DNA from: CAZWMK01 sp964635065
Lineage (GTDB): Bacteria; Pseudomonadota; Alphaproteobacteria; Sphingomonadales; Sphingomonadaceae
DNA: 40,520 nt
Direction of reading: 5' to 3'
NCBI GenBank assembly: GCA_964635065.1
Contig: CAZWMK010000009.1
Coordinates: forward strand, 1 to 40,520
Shown here piece after piece: positions 39,883 to 40,520 of the stretch. Numbering within the stretch: position 1 is the stretch's first letter; every line of letters begins with the position of its first letter. The position numbers and the translations under genes are program-made. Under the pieces are notes generated by a model that saw only the letters and a list, made by a program, of their open reading frames with translations, was not told where the DNA came from and ran no database searches.

Positions 39883-40520
39883 ATGCATGAAGCTGCTGCC
39901 GCCGTTCCGGCCTGGGTCGCTCTGGCCTATCTGGTCTCGGGCGTTCTGTTCATCCTCGCGCTGCGCGGGCTTTCGAGCCCCGAGACGTCGCGCGCGGGCA
40001 ATCGTTACGGCATGGCCGGGATGGCGATTGCCGTCATCACGACCTTGCTGTCGCATGACGTCGCTGCGCCGGTCGAGATCGTCGCCGCCCTTGCTTTGGG
40101 CGGCGTGCTCGGCTTTGTGACCGCCAAGCGCATTGCGATGACCGCGATGCCGCAGCTGGTCGCGGCCTTCCACTCGCTGGTCGGCATGGCCGCCGTCCTT
40201 GTGGCGGCGGGTGCCTTCCTCAACCCCGAAGCCTTCGGCATTGCCGACAGCGCAGGCCAGATCTTTGCGGTCAGCCGCATCGAGATGGGCCTGGGCATCG
40301 CGATCGGCGCGATCACCTTCTCGGGCTCGGTCATCGCCTTCCTGAAATTGAACGGCAACATGTCGGGCGCGCCGATCCTGCTGCCGGGCCGCCATGTGCT
40401 GAACCTTGGCACGCTGGCCTTGATCCTTGGCCTCATCGGCTATTTCGTGACCGACCAGTCGCCTTGGGTGTTCTGGACGGTGACGGCGCTGTCATTCCTG
40501 ATCGGCTTTTTGCTCATCAT
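39883..40520 (+). CDS. pntB: NAD(P) transhydrogenase beta subunit, cut by the right edge
   Basis: The frame from the ATG at 39883 reads PAWVALAYLVSGVLFILALRGLSSPETSRAGNRYGM, then MTAMPQLVAAFHSLVGMAAVLVA and LPGRHVLNLGTLALILGLI, and stays open to the window end (212 codons). This is the membrane domain of PntB; the NADP-binding domain III lies outside. Another ATG four bases later is out of frame. It completes the pntAA-pntAB-pntB operon. Confidence 0.95.
   Translation, partial: MHEAAAAVPAWVALAYLVSGVLFILALRGLSSPETSRAGNRYGMAGMAIAVITTLLSHDVAAPVEIVAALALGGVLGFVTAKRIAMTAMPQLVAAFHSLVGMAAVLVAAGAFLNPEAFGIADSAGQIFAVSRIEMGLGIAIGAITFSGSVIAFLKLNGNMSGAPILLPGRHVLNLGTLALILGLIGYFVTDQSPWVFWTVTALSFLIGFLLI

Overview
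This is a GC-rich, gene-dense stretch of an alphaproteobacterial chromosome, most likely from the order Sphingomonadales. The assignment rests on protein families and gene orders I recognise: a DUF6456 gene next to a Rhodobacter-type gene transfer agent (GTA) cluster ending in DUF2793, a 45-residue aa3-oxidase subunit IV directly before a split pntAA/pntAB/pntB operon, a plant-type glutamate-cysteine ligase, a secreted TYNxFSxLDAQ protein, and a CtrA-like box. No species can be named from the sequence alone.

Layout. From 1 to 4.9 kb, ribF, ileS, lspA and a BamF-like (DUF3035) lipoprotein gene run rightward and end at a strong terminator. From 5 to 10.15 kb, a HerA-like ATPase gene, a DegP/HtrA protease gene and hflK-hflC lie on the minus strand. 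From 10.2 to 15.9 kb are mrp/apbC, a CoA-binding protein gene, a cysQ-like phosphatase gene, pmbA, ubiA and rsmE. gshA follows at 15.9-17.3 kb.

The most interesting part is 17.3-23.4 kb. An XRE-type regulator and a divergent DUF6456 protein stand before a GTA cluster that is visibly broken. The TerS-like and TerL genes are intact. The portal gene has one in-frame TGA and a short C-terminus. The prohead protease gene stops mid-domain and is joined, out of frame, to the last third of the host-specificity (gp15-like) gene. All capsid and most tail genes are missing, and an intact DUF2793 gene closes the block. A perfect 14-bp sequence occurs in inverted orientation before the XRE gene and before the terminase promoter. 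At the second site it is part of a 7-5-7 inverted repeat, so it looks like a shared operator tying the regulators to the cluster.

From 23.5 to 30 kb come an OmpA-family porin-like gene with a textbook terminator, a secreted hypothetical, an SCP2-fold protein, a small lipoprotein, a TipF-like degenerate EAL protein, lipB, a stand-alone FliN-like protein, a low-molecular-weight tyrosine phosphatase, thpR and tesA. tesA is divergent from a ybbA-ybbP ABC system, the same order as in E. coli. From 33.3 to 40.5 kb are a Bax-inhibitor-1 family gene, clpA, an NtrC-type response regulator behind a TTAA-N7-TTAA box, aa3-oxidase subunit IV and the pnt transhydrogenase operon. pntB runs off the right edge.

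I saw no rRNA, tRNA, CRISPR array, insertion sequence or integrase. No gene-free stretch exceeds 300 bases; the longest is 13894-14169. All calls are from reading the sequence and remembered family features; no database search was run.
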